This document shows, one piece after another, positions 23,350 to 34,598 of a stretch of 64,000 bases of DNA. How positions within the stretch are numbered: the first letter of the stretch is position 1; every line of letters starts with the position of its first letter. Under the pieces are notes generated by a model. It worked only from the letters and a program-made list of their open reading frames with translations. It had not been told where the DNA came from and made no database searches. Source of the DNA: Toxoplasma gondii ME49 (lineage: Eukaryota > Apicomplexa > Conoidasida > Eucoccidiorida > Sarcocystidae); contig NC_031472.1 of NCBI RefSeq assembly GCF_000006565.2, positions 2,226,227-2,290,226 on the forward strand, read 5' to 3'. Both the position numbers and the translations under genes were made by a program.

Positions 23350-25610
23350 AGAAGAATCGAAGGCAGGACAGAAGTCTCCCCCCGTCTAAAAAGCAATGCT
23401 CTGCATGGATTGTTCGGGAAATGACTCGACAAGCACATATGTATACCTATATCTGTTTATAATTATATATATATGTATATATATGTATTTATATTTATTT
23501 ATATTTATTTATAACTTTGTGCATGCATTTGTATGTGGAGCATTGAAGACATGGCAGAGAGTCCTTAGAGAGGGATACTATGGGAGATTCACTTCTGCAC
23601 GCGGGTGTCGAATGAGGTAGACACGGTCATCGGCAGCGACAGATACATGCTGTCCGAAATATCTGCTTTTTTAAATGTAGAGATTCCTGTACAAATGCAC
23701 ATACTGACGCAGCTACGGCTACAGGCATCTGAACGTTTGAACAGCTTAGGGTTTACGGGGTAGTGTCTCCTGAAAGACATCCTGCTGAAACGAAGGTTGG
23801 CGGATCTTTTTTCTCGGCGTCTAGAGCATAACGAACGCACGAGTTCTGCGTCTTGAGGTTTCGCGCAAGCGTCTATACTTCAAAACTCCCAAAACAAGCG
23901 AGGAAATGCAGTCCTGCAAAAGCAAGAAAGTGCGTTCTTGGGGTGTCTCTCCTCTTCTGTGTCTTTGCTCGCGAGTCCTCGGGGATCGTTCCGGCGCGCT
24001 CGCGTTTCTGCGTTTTTATTTTACCTTTGTTTTTCGAGAGCCGAGAGAAACCGAGTTCTGAGACGGTGCCTCGGCGGGTGACACCCTTGGATACATCTGC
24101 TTTCAAAAAGAAAATCCTGTTCATCTGTAGTGTGACGCTGGCGAGGACGTGAAGCTGCATGCACTGTCTACGCAGTCGCGCTACACACCTGCGAGAAGTC
24201 TGGAGCTTGCGCGGCCGGAACTCGAAGCGAGAGTTGAGGAACTGCGCCGCGATGCAAACGCTCCTTTACGACCGTTTCATGTTGCATGCAAATACCTGTG
24301 TTTATAGACTCGTGGAAGTAAACAGACTGAGAATGGTGCCTCGGCTGCCTGCTGCCGCGAAGACACAGAGCAGAGGAGGAATCCAGCGCGGGAAGGCGAA
24401 AGAAAAGAGCAGACGAGGAGAGAAACGACGCGAAGAACAGAGAGGGAGCGTTGCTAAAGCAAAGTAGGGGAGTATATGATTTGTGTGTGTCGTTTGTCTG
24501 CACATTTAAGAATGTCGCAAAGTATTTCCTATATATACATTTATATATATATATACATACATACGTATATTTGTATAAGCATTGAAGATATATATATATA
24601 TATATATATATGTTTGTGCGAATTCGGCAGTGTTTGGTTACACATATGTCAACCGTTTGTTCCCTGTTTCTCAATCACACCTGCACATGCTTGCGGATGC
24701 GTTCTTGAAGCCGTTTATCACCTCTTTTTGTGGGGAAGCGAATCTGCAGATATAAAACTTTTTTGGAGCACGGTAGGTCCTGACAAACGCCTTCTCCCCT
24801 TGACGTCGGAGAGCTGAGCAGAGTCGCTTGTTGAGTCAAAAACAAGATTTGAAGACACACAACTCCGGCCGAGTGCGGAGGCCGTCTCTTCGTTCGAGAG
24901 CGACGACGACGCCACCTTGGAAAGGCACCTTGGACCCTCGCTTCGCCAGAAAAAAATGCAAAAGGAACTCCCCACTTTCCACGAAAGTAAACAACGAAAA
25001 GACACCTTACGAATACATATCTATCTATATATCTATCTATCTATCTATCTATCTATATATATATATATATCAGTATTGAGGTAGATAGAGACATATACAG
25101 AATATATATACATATATAAACATATATATATATATATATGTATATATGAATGAAAGAAGGCAGTGAGAGAGGGAGAAGTCGCACAAAAATAAGACGTCTT
25201 TCATCTGTGAACGACAGTGTGTGGCAGTTGAACCTCAAGTCCACCAAGTAGTAAATCGTCCGCAGAAGACGCGTCGGGAGATCCCCGTCGGAGGGAGGAA
25301 GATTCGCCGCGCGAGACAGAGGATCGGGAGGCTGTCAGGCGCAGCTCAGAAACGCGTACAGTCACGTTGGAGACAGGACGAGCGAGAACGAGGCGCCGAA
25401 GAAGGCGATCCGCGAGAAGAAATGCGAAGGAGAGAAGGAAGAGCAAATGAGGGTGCAAGACGCCCAGGACTCTGAGGAGGTGCAGCGAGGCCTTGTAGGG
25501 CGTCTACCGGAACGGAGAGGGAAAAGGAGACGCGAGACAGCGACTCGGTGACGGGGCGAAGTCGAGTTCGAGGCTTTTCTTTTCGCCATCGAAGAACCGA
25601 GAGAAAGCGT
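23350..25610. other. Convergent gene gap with microsatellites
   Basis: This lies between the 3' ends of the C1a-32 and cyclophilin genes. It holds (TA)/(TTTA) repeats at about 23457-23515, 24526-24612 and 25018-25150. Short open frames at 25.2-25.6 kb on both strands have no recognisable domain. Confidence 0.55.
25018..25150. repeat. CTAT/TA microsatellite
   Basis: (CTAT)n passing into (TA)n blocks in the 3' gap between convergent genes. Confidence 0.88.
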
Positions 25611-26592
25611 TCACAGCTCACCACACTGCGTGACGGTGACGGGGATGCGGGGGCGGTTGCCGCCGTCCACAGTGACATGTTCGATTTTTCGGACGACTTG
25701 CATGGACTCTTTCCCCAGGACCTGCCCGAAGACTACATGCTTTCGGTTGAGCCAGTCGCACTTGGCGCAGGTGATGAAGAACTGACAGCCGTTGGTGTCT
25801 GGGCCGCTGTTGGCCAGCGAGAGAAGGCCGCTCCGAAAGTGAGGCAGAACGAAGGCCTCGTCTGGAAACGAACTGCCGTAGATCGACAACCTCCCGGTGC
25901 CGTCCCCCTTCACGAAGTCGCCACCCTGAAGAGCGCAGAGAGCAGTGAGGGAACAGCGAGGAATGACGAGGAGAGGAGAGAGGCGCAGTGAAGGAGAGAC
26001 GACAGGAGCCGCGGCGACGAGAGGGAGGGAGAGAAACGAGAAGACAAACATGCACTCGGAGAACGCGTAGAGACACACAGACAGAGAGAGAGCGAGAGAG
26101 CAGGACTTCACGCGCGAAAGACATCCCAGACGACGAGGAAAAGGATGAAAAAACGAGCACGGAGACTGCGACATGCAAACGTTGAAAAGAGAAGAACGGT
26201 GACGAAGACGACGACACAGCGCCGACCCCGAGAGAAAGTCTCGCACCGGCTCTGCATTTCAAAAAACAAGCTCCACGTACTTGGATCATAAAATTTTTGA
26301 TGATTCGGTGAAATGTCGCGCCTTTGTAGCCGATCGGTACTTGGTTCTGGCGAAACTCGCCTGCGAAAGCGAAGAAAACAGTCAAAAAAATACTGACGCA
26401 GCAACGGTCCCCACTCACACACCTGAGGGGAAGCATGCAAAGAAAAGAGAGGAAACTGCGTAAAAACGAACCCATACACATAGGCACACATATAAATATG
26501 CATGCATAAAGATATACATAAATACATACATATGCGTACATATACATACATATATATACATATATATACACATATGTATATATACACATATG

Positions 26593-26628
<36 letters not shown>

Positions 26629-27059
26629 GTGAGACAGATGCATTTGCAGAGGTAGAAGTTAGGCCATACTTGGCGCTCGATGTTTCTTTAGAAGACACAT
26701 AGAGGCGTAGAGAGACAGCCAGAGAGCTATTTGGAGTTCCATGAAGGCTCAGAGCTGAAGTTGCTACAGAAAACGAGATGGAGGAAAACGCGCCTTCCAC
26801 GAAAGACGCATTTCTCACCTGTGCAGAATTGCCTGAAGTTTTCTGCACTCTTGGGCGCGAGGTTTTTGAAGAGCTCGATTTTTATTCTGCCTGCTTCGTG
26901 GCTGCCGATGGAGATGTCGAAGAAGACGACAGGATTGTCAGGATGGAGCAGCGGCCGAGAGCCTCCCTCCATCGCCTCTGCGTAGGAAATCCCTGCCGGC
27001 AATTCGCTCTCTGAAAGCAGCGAAGACTCCCCAGAGTTTGCGGGAGGCGCGGGCGCCAT
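25611..27059 (-). CDS. PPIH: Peptidyl-prolyl cis-trans isomerase, cyclophilin H (PPIH) type
   Basis: Exons are 27059-26819, 26360-26281 and 25925-25611, giving 211 residues. Donors are ACAG|GTGAGA and CAA|GTACGT, with frame kept at both. The order of motifs is that of cyclophilin [90 protein letters not shown] and a QCGEL end. Catalytic and cyclosporin-contact positions are present: Arg99, Phe104, Gln107 and Trp165. The family isomerises X-Pro bonds. PPIH binds the U4/U6 snRNP in the spliceosome, so a nuclear role is expected from homology. About 30 residues precede the fold as a Pro/Ser-rich extension without a signal peptide. QCG|GTGAGC near the end also looks like a donor, but the in-frame stop gives the usual family length. 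Confidence 0.92.
26512..26625. repeat. TA microsatellite in PPIH intron
   Basis: CATATA/TATG units grading into (TA)n, in the first intron of the cyclophilin gene. Confidence 0.88.
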
Positions 27060-28448
27060 GGTCGCAAAAGAGAGAAGAAAACGGAGAACAAGAAGCCGAG
27101 GAAAACTGAGAATGCGGAGAAGCCGAAGAAAACTGAGAAGGCGGAGAAGCAGAAGAAGCGGGAGAAGGAGGAAACGCAGAAGAAGCGGGAGAAGGAGGAG
27201 AAGCAAAAGGAGAAGGCAGAGAAGAAGAGGGAGACGACGAAAGGAGACAATAAAGAGACAAGGGAGCAGAAAGAAGAGAGTGAAATGGGCAGGGATTGTG
27301 ACTTCGGAGAGGAGAGAGGACAATCGGAGAGAAGAATCGCAGAGAAGACGTTGGAAGGTCAAGGCGGCAGAGAAGGGCAAACATTTAAGATGAGAAGGAA
27401 CCAGAGAGGAGAAGGAAGAGATTTCGTTTGCCGTGGAAGAGAAGGAGAGAGAAAGAAGAGTTTTTTTTCTAGGGTAAAGAAAGGACAGAATACGCGACCA
27501 GAAGAAGCGTTAAGGCATGTTTAAGGAGAGATCGTGGGCGCGCGTTTCGGAGACGGAAAATTCTCCTTTTGCCTGCGAGAAGAATTTTTTTTTGTGTGAA
27601 GGAAACGCCCTGTAGGTCTCTTGGATTTTACCTCGCCTTTTCTGCCTCGCTCTCCTTGTCGCCATGCATTTTTGACGAGTTGCATGCAGACGGGAGGGTC
27701 AGCGATTTTCGCCGCGTTTTCGTTCAAATCGTCGAAGGAAAGACGGGGAGTCAACTTGCACGACGGCTCTCCGTTTTTGACAGGCGATACGCGTGAAAAA
27801 GGCGACACACACCGACTCAAAAAATCCGTTTTTTCTGCAAAAAGAACTTGCGGTTTCAACTCACACAACTGCGTGGGTGCGTCCCCAGCGGGCCTCCGAG
27901 CTGTCTCCTTAGTTGTCGCCTTAATTCGCTGCACTTCCTCTGCTTCTTCGTTTTTTCTGAAGATTCGCGTTTTCGGTCTACTCAGCGGCCTTCACGTGAG
28001 TCTCGAGCGGCTTTTTGGCGGTGTGTGAAGACCTGAAAGGAGACCTCGGCGCCCCAGACGCTCTCCTTCGCAAGGTAAGGCGTTCATGGACGCCGCAATC
28101 GCGCGTCTCTACGCGGCGTTTGTTCCCCGGGAACCTGCTGTCAGTTCCATGAACGCCGGTGTGTGTCTTCTCCTCGTCAACCTGTTTTCCCTCATTTTCT
28201 CTCTCCTCTTTCTCTCTGCTTCCGCGTCCCCCAGACACACTGGGACAGAAGACATCCGCTGCTTTTTTCTCGTTTCTGGCTCCAATCCCCGGACTTCCGC
28301 TCTCCACGAAAGCCTCCAACGCCTTCGCGGCAGCACCCTCCAACGTCTCAACCGTCTCTTCGCGCTTCCCTCTCTGTCTTCTGTTCGTTCCTTCTCTCGT
28401 CCCGCTCCCGGCGTCAGCAGCCGTCTCCGTTTCTCGCTTCGTCGAGAG
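27060..28448. other. Divergent 5' region of PPIH and dihydropteridine reductase genes
   Basis: It holds a purine-rich block (27060-27480) and two TGCATGC-type words at 27663-27688. From 28086 an open plus-strand frame runs into the reductase start. That frame could be 5' UTR or an N-terminal leader and is treated separately as a finding. Confidence 0.5.
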
Positions 28449-29978
28449 ATGAGTCTCCTGCGTAAATCGATTCTCCTCTTCGGGCACTCAGGCGCGCTGG
28501 GCGGCGCGGTCGCGGAGGCCTTTGCGGCTGCGCGCTATCGGGTGATAGGGTGCAGTCCCCGCGCTCGGTCGAAGCGATTCGAAAGTGGAATCTTCTCCGT
28601 CGGCGGCGCGTCGCCGCATGCAACGATTGAAATCGAGTCGGACTCGAGGTCGCTGCAGGAACAGAGCGAACAACTCGCCAGCAAACTGCAGGTGAGTCGA
28701 CAAGACGCGACGTCGACAGTGCTGCCAGGTCGTGGTGTATCGCTCTTTGAGTTTCTCGTTCGAGTGTCTCGCATGCAAGGGAACGTCGTTTCTACAGGCC
28801 CAGCTGTCCGCAGGCGGCATCTCTTTCGCCAGAAAATCAGAGAGACACAAGTCGATCGAGCCGGCGTTTCGCGTCAACCTCTGTATGCATACATGAATGT
28901 ATATAAGCATTTGTCGATGGACCCAGATGCCTGCATACCGCCGCAAGTGCGTCTGTCCATACAGCAGAGGAACCGAGAAACGATGACAACTTGAGTGCAT
29001 GCAGTGAATGGGATGTGATCTTCAGTGTGAGCATATATTCTTTGCGCCAGTCCTTGGGCGCGCGCGGCTTCACCTCTCAATGCACCATCTTCTCTCAAAT
29101 CCGATTTACACTCTGCTTCTTGTTCGACCTCCTGGACATGCAGCATTCTCTCTCTCTCTCTGTCTCTCTGCGTCGATTCCTTGTCTCTGACTCTTGTCTC
29201 TCTCTTGCTTCTCTGTTCCTCACGGCTCCACTCGCTTCGATGTTTTTGCATGTTTGCCTAGCCACTGCTCGCTGATGGCCCCCCACTGCATGCAGCGATT
29301 TGCTGCAGCGGCGCCTTCGCTCAGAGTCCAGTGTCTTCGGAGGACTTCCTGGCCGAAGCGGAAAGCCTCATTCGCGCGAACTGCTTTCCATCCCTCCTCT
29401 GTGCCCACACGGCCGCCGTGATCTTCCGGAATCGCTCCAAAGCCAGACCAACTTGCCAAGACGCCGCATTCGCTAGCCAAGACACCGCACTACCTAGCCA
29501 AGACACCGCAGTAGGTAGCCAAGACACTGCATTTGCTAGCCAAGACACCCTGCCGCCTCTGGTGGTGTTGACGGGAGCGGGAGCCGTGAGCGCGACTGCT
29601 CCGACTCCAGAGATGATCGGCTACGGCTGCTCCAAAGTCTTTGTTCACCATTTAGTGAGGTCTCTCGCAGCGAGTGCAGCGAAGGAAGAATCCGCGGCGA
29701 GGGAGAGGTCTCGCTTGAACGCGGAGGAGGAAAAACGAGAGAGACTTGACTTTAGGGTGGCGGGCATCCTTCCCGTGACTCTCGATACACCCGCAAACCG
29801 CTCTTGCATGCATCATGTGACGGACGAAGAGAAGAAGGACTCTTGGACGAGCGTCGAGGTCGTCGCAGAGCAGCTCGTCAAGTGGATGGAAGGAGAGGAC
29901 CCGGTCGAAAACGGAGGACTGTACGTCGTGAAAACTGAAAAAGGAAAAACGCACTTTCTTCTCAATCGGGAGATCTAG
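28449..29978 (+). CDS. QDPR: Dihydropteridine reductase (quinonoid), SDR family
   Basis: Exons are 28449-28691 and 29262-29978, giving 319 residues. The donor is CTGCAG|GTGAGT and the acceptor TTTGCCTAG|CCA, both in phase 0. A nucleotide-binding GxxGxxG sits at residues 12-18 (GHSGALG). The SDR pair Tyr202-x3-Lys206 lies in MIGYGCSKVFVHHLVRSLA, followed by the family hallmark LPVTLDTPANR. The order and wording match animal dihydropteridine reductase, which reduces quinonoid dihydrobiopterin to tetrahydrobiopterin with NADH. That would supply aromatic amino acid hydroxylases, which Toxoplasma is known to encode. Between the core strands, residues about 146-177 are an insertion of four and a half heptads (SQDTAFA-like) absent from animal enzymes. 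The frame is open upstream to 28086, and an ATG at 28149 would add a hydrophobic leader. I start at 28449 because the family fold begins there. Confidence 0.85.
29454..29550 (+). repeat. 21-bp coding minisatellite in dihydropteridine reductase
   Basis: About 4.6 copies of GCCAAGACACCGCATTCGCT-type units, 21 bases each, with substitutions between copies. They are translated as heptads of the form S/C-Q-D-T/A-A-x-x. The repeat keeps the reading frame. Confidence 0.9.
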
Positions 29979-32900
29979 ATCTTTTTTTTTTTGAGAGAGC
30001 GAGGAAGACAGGTCGACTCAGAAGAGAAGAGACCCTCGCTTCCGTGTGAGTTGTGAAATCGTGGTGTTTCTACCGATAAATGAGGATTGAGGGAGAACGG
30101 GCGTCTTCTCTGCCTGCACAGGAGTGGAGATGCTGGGGGAGAGACTTGGCGGAAGGGAAGGAAACACAGGCGTCGAAGCGAGAAGTTGAGAGCGTCTTCT
30201 TTCTCTTTGGGAGAAAGAAAGCAAGACAGAGACTCGTCTCTTCACACAGCCAGAGGTGGAGACACCATCTGGGAGAGATGTTGAGAGGAAGAACCAATTC
30301 AGAGAAGAAAGGAAAAGAAATGTTGACAACGGGGATGAAGGAGGTCTTTCCTGTCAAGTGGCTTCTTCACTTCTCTGCCTTTCCGTAAGTATACAGGAAA
30401 CAAAGTCGCACAGATGGGGAGAAGAAAAAGCTCTTCCAACTGCGTAACTCTTCTCACTTTCAAAGAACCTTGCATGCAACATACAGCCCATGTGAGCTGT
30501 GTATACATGTACATACGTGGATCTGTATACGAAGCGATGCCGATATATATATATATATTTATATGTATATATATGCTCATGAATGCATGCGTATGTGTGT
30601 GTCTGTATGCCTGTAAAACAAATGTATTTGTGATGACGATGAAACATTGGAGACGAGGCATCCTGTTTCGAGGCTCTTCGTTTCCTTTCAGGGAATTCTC
30701 TGCCTCAGAAGCTGTTCAAGAGAAGACCTAGACTTCATGAAAAAAAGTTTACGAGACAGCGAGAGAGTGCAGTGGAGAGAAAGGCTTGAATTGCATGGGC
30801 GTCAGTTTTTCTGAAAAGAGGGAGAAATAAGCGAAGTTAACAGCGAGAGTAGGAACAGGTGTGATCAGCTGCGCGGCGAGCGGGAGCTCTCAAGAAAAGC
30901 TGTGGTTCTCGTTTTCCTTTAAAGGAGATCGATCGCCTCTCTGTGCGTTTCTCAGCGAGAGAAGACGAAAGGCTCATTTGAATTTCGCGTCAAGAAATGT
31001 GAACATTTTCTCCGGCTCCTGCGTTTCCGCTCCAAGAGAAGCTTGACGCTTCACCTGTCTTTTTGCCGAGAACCTCTTTGCATGAACTGGTTTGTCAACG
31101 CGTTGTTTCTAATTTAAACGAATGTTTTGGAACTTCCTGTGCTCCAAACGGAGGCCGTATGGCGAGTCGAGGCGGGCAGGCAATTTCGAGTGTCACAGGC
31201 GCAAACCGTGACAGCGAAAATGACTCCTTCTCTCTCTTTTGTGAAGAAAGTCATCTTCCCTGTGGGTCCCTCGCAGTGCATTAAGAGTCCACAGGAGGGT
31301 CGGTTGCGGAGAAGAAAGCCAGGAAAAACAGAGAGACATCGACACAGAGAAGAGAAGTCGACTGCACAGCTTTTCTGCTAGTAGGCGAGAACAAAGGAGA
31401 CGCTTCCTACACGAGGCCAAAAAAATTTCGTTTTTCTCTCAGCTTCTTCCCAGTGCCCTCTTCTCTTGAAAAACAAGAGAGAACTCGCTGAGGGCGGAAA
31501 GAGAGATTCGAGTGCTCGCCTTTCAGACATCTGACAGGCGACGACAAACTGGCTCTCTCGCCAGAGGAAGCGGGAAGGCTCGCTTTCCGGCTGGCTTCCA
31601 TGCAGGACGAATGACTCGGTGTTTTTTTCTGAGGAACGAGGATTTCTCTCCTGCCCTCTGTCCGCAGGAAAACAGGTTCTGCTTTCCTCACGTTCCCCGG
31701 GACTCACCAAGCTGCTTCTTGCCTTCACAGGCCAAAACGCTTTCCACCGTTCTCAGAAAGAATGATGCGTCTTGCCCGGACTCCGGGTCGCCGCTTTCAA
31801 GCGAAAGGTCACAGTTTTTTCTCTCGCGAGAAACGCTGGACTTTTGTTTCCAGGAACCACGAGATTTCCTTCTCTCTCTGCTCAGGCTCTGTCCACAGTC
31901 GAGGCGAAGTCCGGCTGGTTCCGCGCCTTCCCGAGTTCTCACGGCAGTGATTCAGAGACCATACAGACGGTGTTTCTTCTCGTTGTCTTGATGCATTTAC
32001 TTGCACAAACTATAAATAGATTCTACAGAAGTAAATGCATGACCACTGGAATACACGAAGGTGTAGGACTGCCACTGAACCTTTGCAGCGCGGTGTCGCT
32101 TTTTTTTGTTTGTCGCTCGTCGTCGTCAGTCGCGCCGAGAACCTAGACTGAAGATGCCGCTAACTGACTTCGTGACGGTAGAGAGGCAACCATCTTGGAG
32201 AGAGGGAAGGCGCAGAAGAATCACGGCAACTGTGAAAAATGCCCAGAAAAAAAACCTGCAGCGCCTTCGACAACGCACCGACCTTTTCTGTGCATGCAGT
32301 CTGGCCAAAAATCGAGTGTCTGCGTCTGGGCTCCCGTTGCAGGAAAAAGCGAAACTGTTCGCGAGCGCTTGTCTCCAGTTCGTCTGCTAAGCTGTTTTTG
32401 TCTCTCAAAAATGCTGCTTTTCGCAAAGGAGTTCGTCCCTGCAGAACGCTCCTTTCTCCGATCTCCTCTCTTAGAAGAATCGCGAAAGCTTCAATGCGCG
32501 CCTGTCCATACACACCCGAGAGGAGTCGAACAGGGAAGAACGGCCGATCGGCTCTGCTGTCTGTCCAGGTTCCGTTTTTCGTTTCCTTCTCGCGTTTTCG
32601 TCTCTTTTTCGGAGTCACCGCTGCCTTCTTCATTTCTATACTCTCTGGCGTCTCTACGGCGTCTAGAGTGAAGGAGGAACAGGAGCTGGAGGATGATTCT
32701 CCTGCTCGAGAGCCTTCTCTTTTCCTCTCGCGTTTTTATGCTTCTTTGACCAACGGGGAAGCAGCTCCTCGAAAGCTCTAGGTCGTTGTTCAGACGTACA
32801 GACACACGGAGGCTTGTGTTTTGCCTGCTCCGCTAAGAACCTGCTCTCTGCCTTTGTCTTGATAATAGGTTGCCTCTTGTCTTCCTCACAGTTTCATCTC

Positions 32901-34598
32901 TCTGCCTCTCTCGCACAGTCTCTCTTTCTTCTTTTCGACGCGGACTCAACAGAACGCGCGAGAAGCCAGAGGAGGCGTCCAATGCAGAGACGGCCAGCTT
33001 GCTGGAGGACGGAGAGAGCGAGCGAGGGCAACGAGAGGAAGGACGGGAGGAAGAAGCGCAGAAACGGAGAGGTATTCGTGGAGGTTTGTGCATCTGAAGA
33101 CTTGCGAGGATGCGAGTCTGTTGGGGAAACCAGTTGAAGGAGATAGAAAAGGATAGAAAAGTTCACTCTGCTACGAGGAGAGAAGTATCTCTGCTCTTTC
33201 ACTCTTTCTCCTTGACTTTCGAAGCGCATGTCGACACAGAGACGAATCACATTCGTCTTCCTTGTATCGTTTTCGTTTCTGCCCTGTTCAATGATTTTCT
33301 TACTGGATTCGCTGTCCATACGCGTCTTTCTTTCGAAAATCCTGCCTTTGCCTCCTACTGTTTTTCCTTTCTTTCGTCTGAATCTTCTTCGAGTAGGACT
33401 TGTGTGTCTACCGCGCTAGTTCGTTTGTCGTAGACTCCTCCTATACTCCGTCTTCTTCTACACCGGTCTTCCGAAGATCCTCTTTTTTGTTTCCTTGGCC
33501 GTCTTGGCCGCTGGCGCTGAGCAGAAGAAAGGATTGTTTCTTTTGAGTCGCCTTGCTTCTTCTCTTTCTCGTCTTTCACACACCGCCTCCCTGCGAGGCT
33601 CTCTGCAAATCCTCCGCCTCGCGTTCGCATTCAGAAAACTTCCTAGAAGCGTACGCAGAAACGAGGCGCAGGGCGCGAACTCTGAATAGAGCCGAAAGCA
33701 GAAGCGGCGAAAACGCAGCGAGCGAGAGCGAGAACGCTGTGGACTGGGAGAGATGCGACAGAAGCGTCTCCAAGCAGAGAAAAGACTCTCGTGGGGGGTC
33801 CAGAAACAACTTTGAAGAGAGAAACCTGGGGGAGGTTTCTCCAGCGAACGTCTCGCTTCGAGCTTCAAAAGAGAAGACGTCGGACCTGCAGCTTCAAACG
33901 AGATTTGATGTTGCTTTCTTTCTCCTCATCGTTTGTCGCATTCGTTTTCTCTTTCCAGTTCCCTCATTTTTTTTCTCTTTTCTGCTTCGGCGGTTGGCGT
34001 TCGCGCCTCGTTCGCGTCTCTCCCTTTGCCGCGCTTCTCCTTCTCGAGAAAATGTACCGCCGCTTCCTTTAAAGTTGCGGTGGTTCCAATTCCAGTCTCT
34101 CTGTTGACACTCGTCTTGTCTTCACGACCAGAGAGTCGTTGTGCGCATTCTCTCTCTTTTTGTTCGTCACCAGCTCTCGTCTTTCGCTCTTGATCACTCG
34201 AGGCTCGTTTGCTTCTCCTTTCTCGAATCGGCGCTGCCCCTTTTTCGCCCATCTCACTCCTCGCTGCACTTTGCTTCCCCTTCGTCTTCGGCCTCGTCGT
34301 CTCTCTGCTTCCTCTCATGTCGTTTTTCGTTCCCCTCTCGTCGTTCCTCTTGGCCGTCCAGTCTCCGCCTCGTGCTCCGAAGAAGGGCTTTCGACCACAG
34401 TGCTTCGCTCCCTCGAGCGTCTCTTTCTCGCGCATCTGCTTCGTCTCCGGTCGCACCAGCTCGAGCGTTGTCAAGAAAAACGACGACTTCATCTTGTCTC
34501 TCCTCTCGTCGTTTTCGTCGCGTTCTCTCTGCAAGTTTTCTCTTCTTCGCGTCTTTTCGCATTCGCACATGCACCACCAAACCAGCTGAAATCCAAGA
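29979..34598. other. Long gene gap upstream of the TBC gene
   Basis: It lies between two plus-strand genes. It contains (TA)n at about 30541-30575 and pyrimidine-rich stretches, with many short open frames on both strands. The Arg/Glu-rich plus-strand frames at 32.94-33.10 kb and 33.63-33.92 kb might be 5' exons of the TBC gene, but no splice model is convincing. No RNA gene was seen. Confidence 0.45.

Noticed and set aside
25618..26848. Long minus-strand frames overlapping cyclophilin exons
   Set aside because: They read introns and microsatellites in other frames; the spliced PPIH model explains the conserved blocks.
29454..29550. Regular repeats resembling a CRISPR or centromere-like array
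   Set aside because: Short in-frame minisatellite in a coding exon with no unique spacers.
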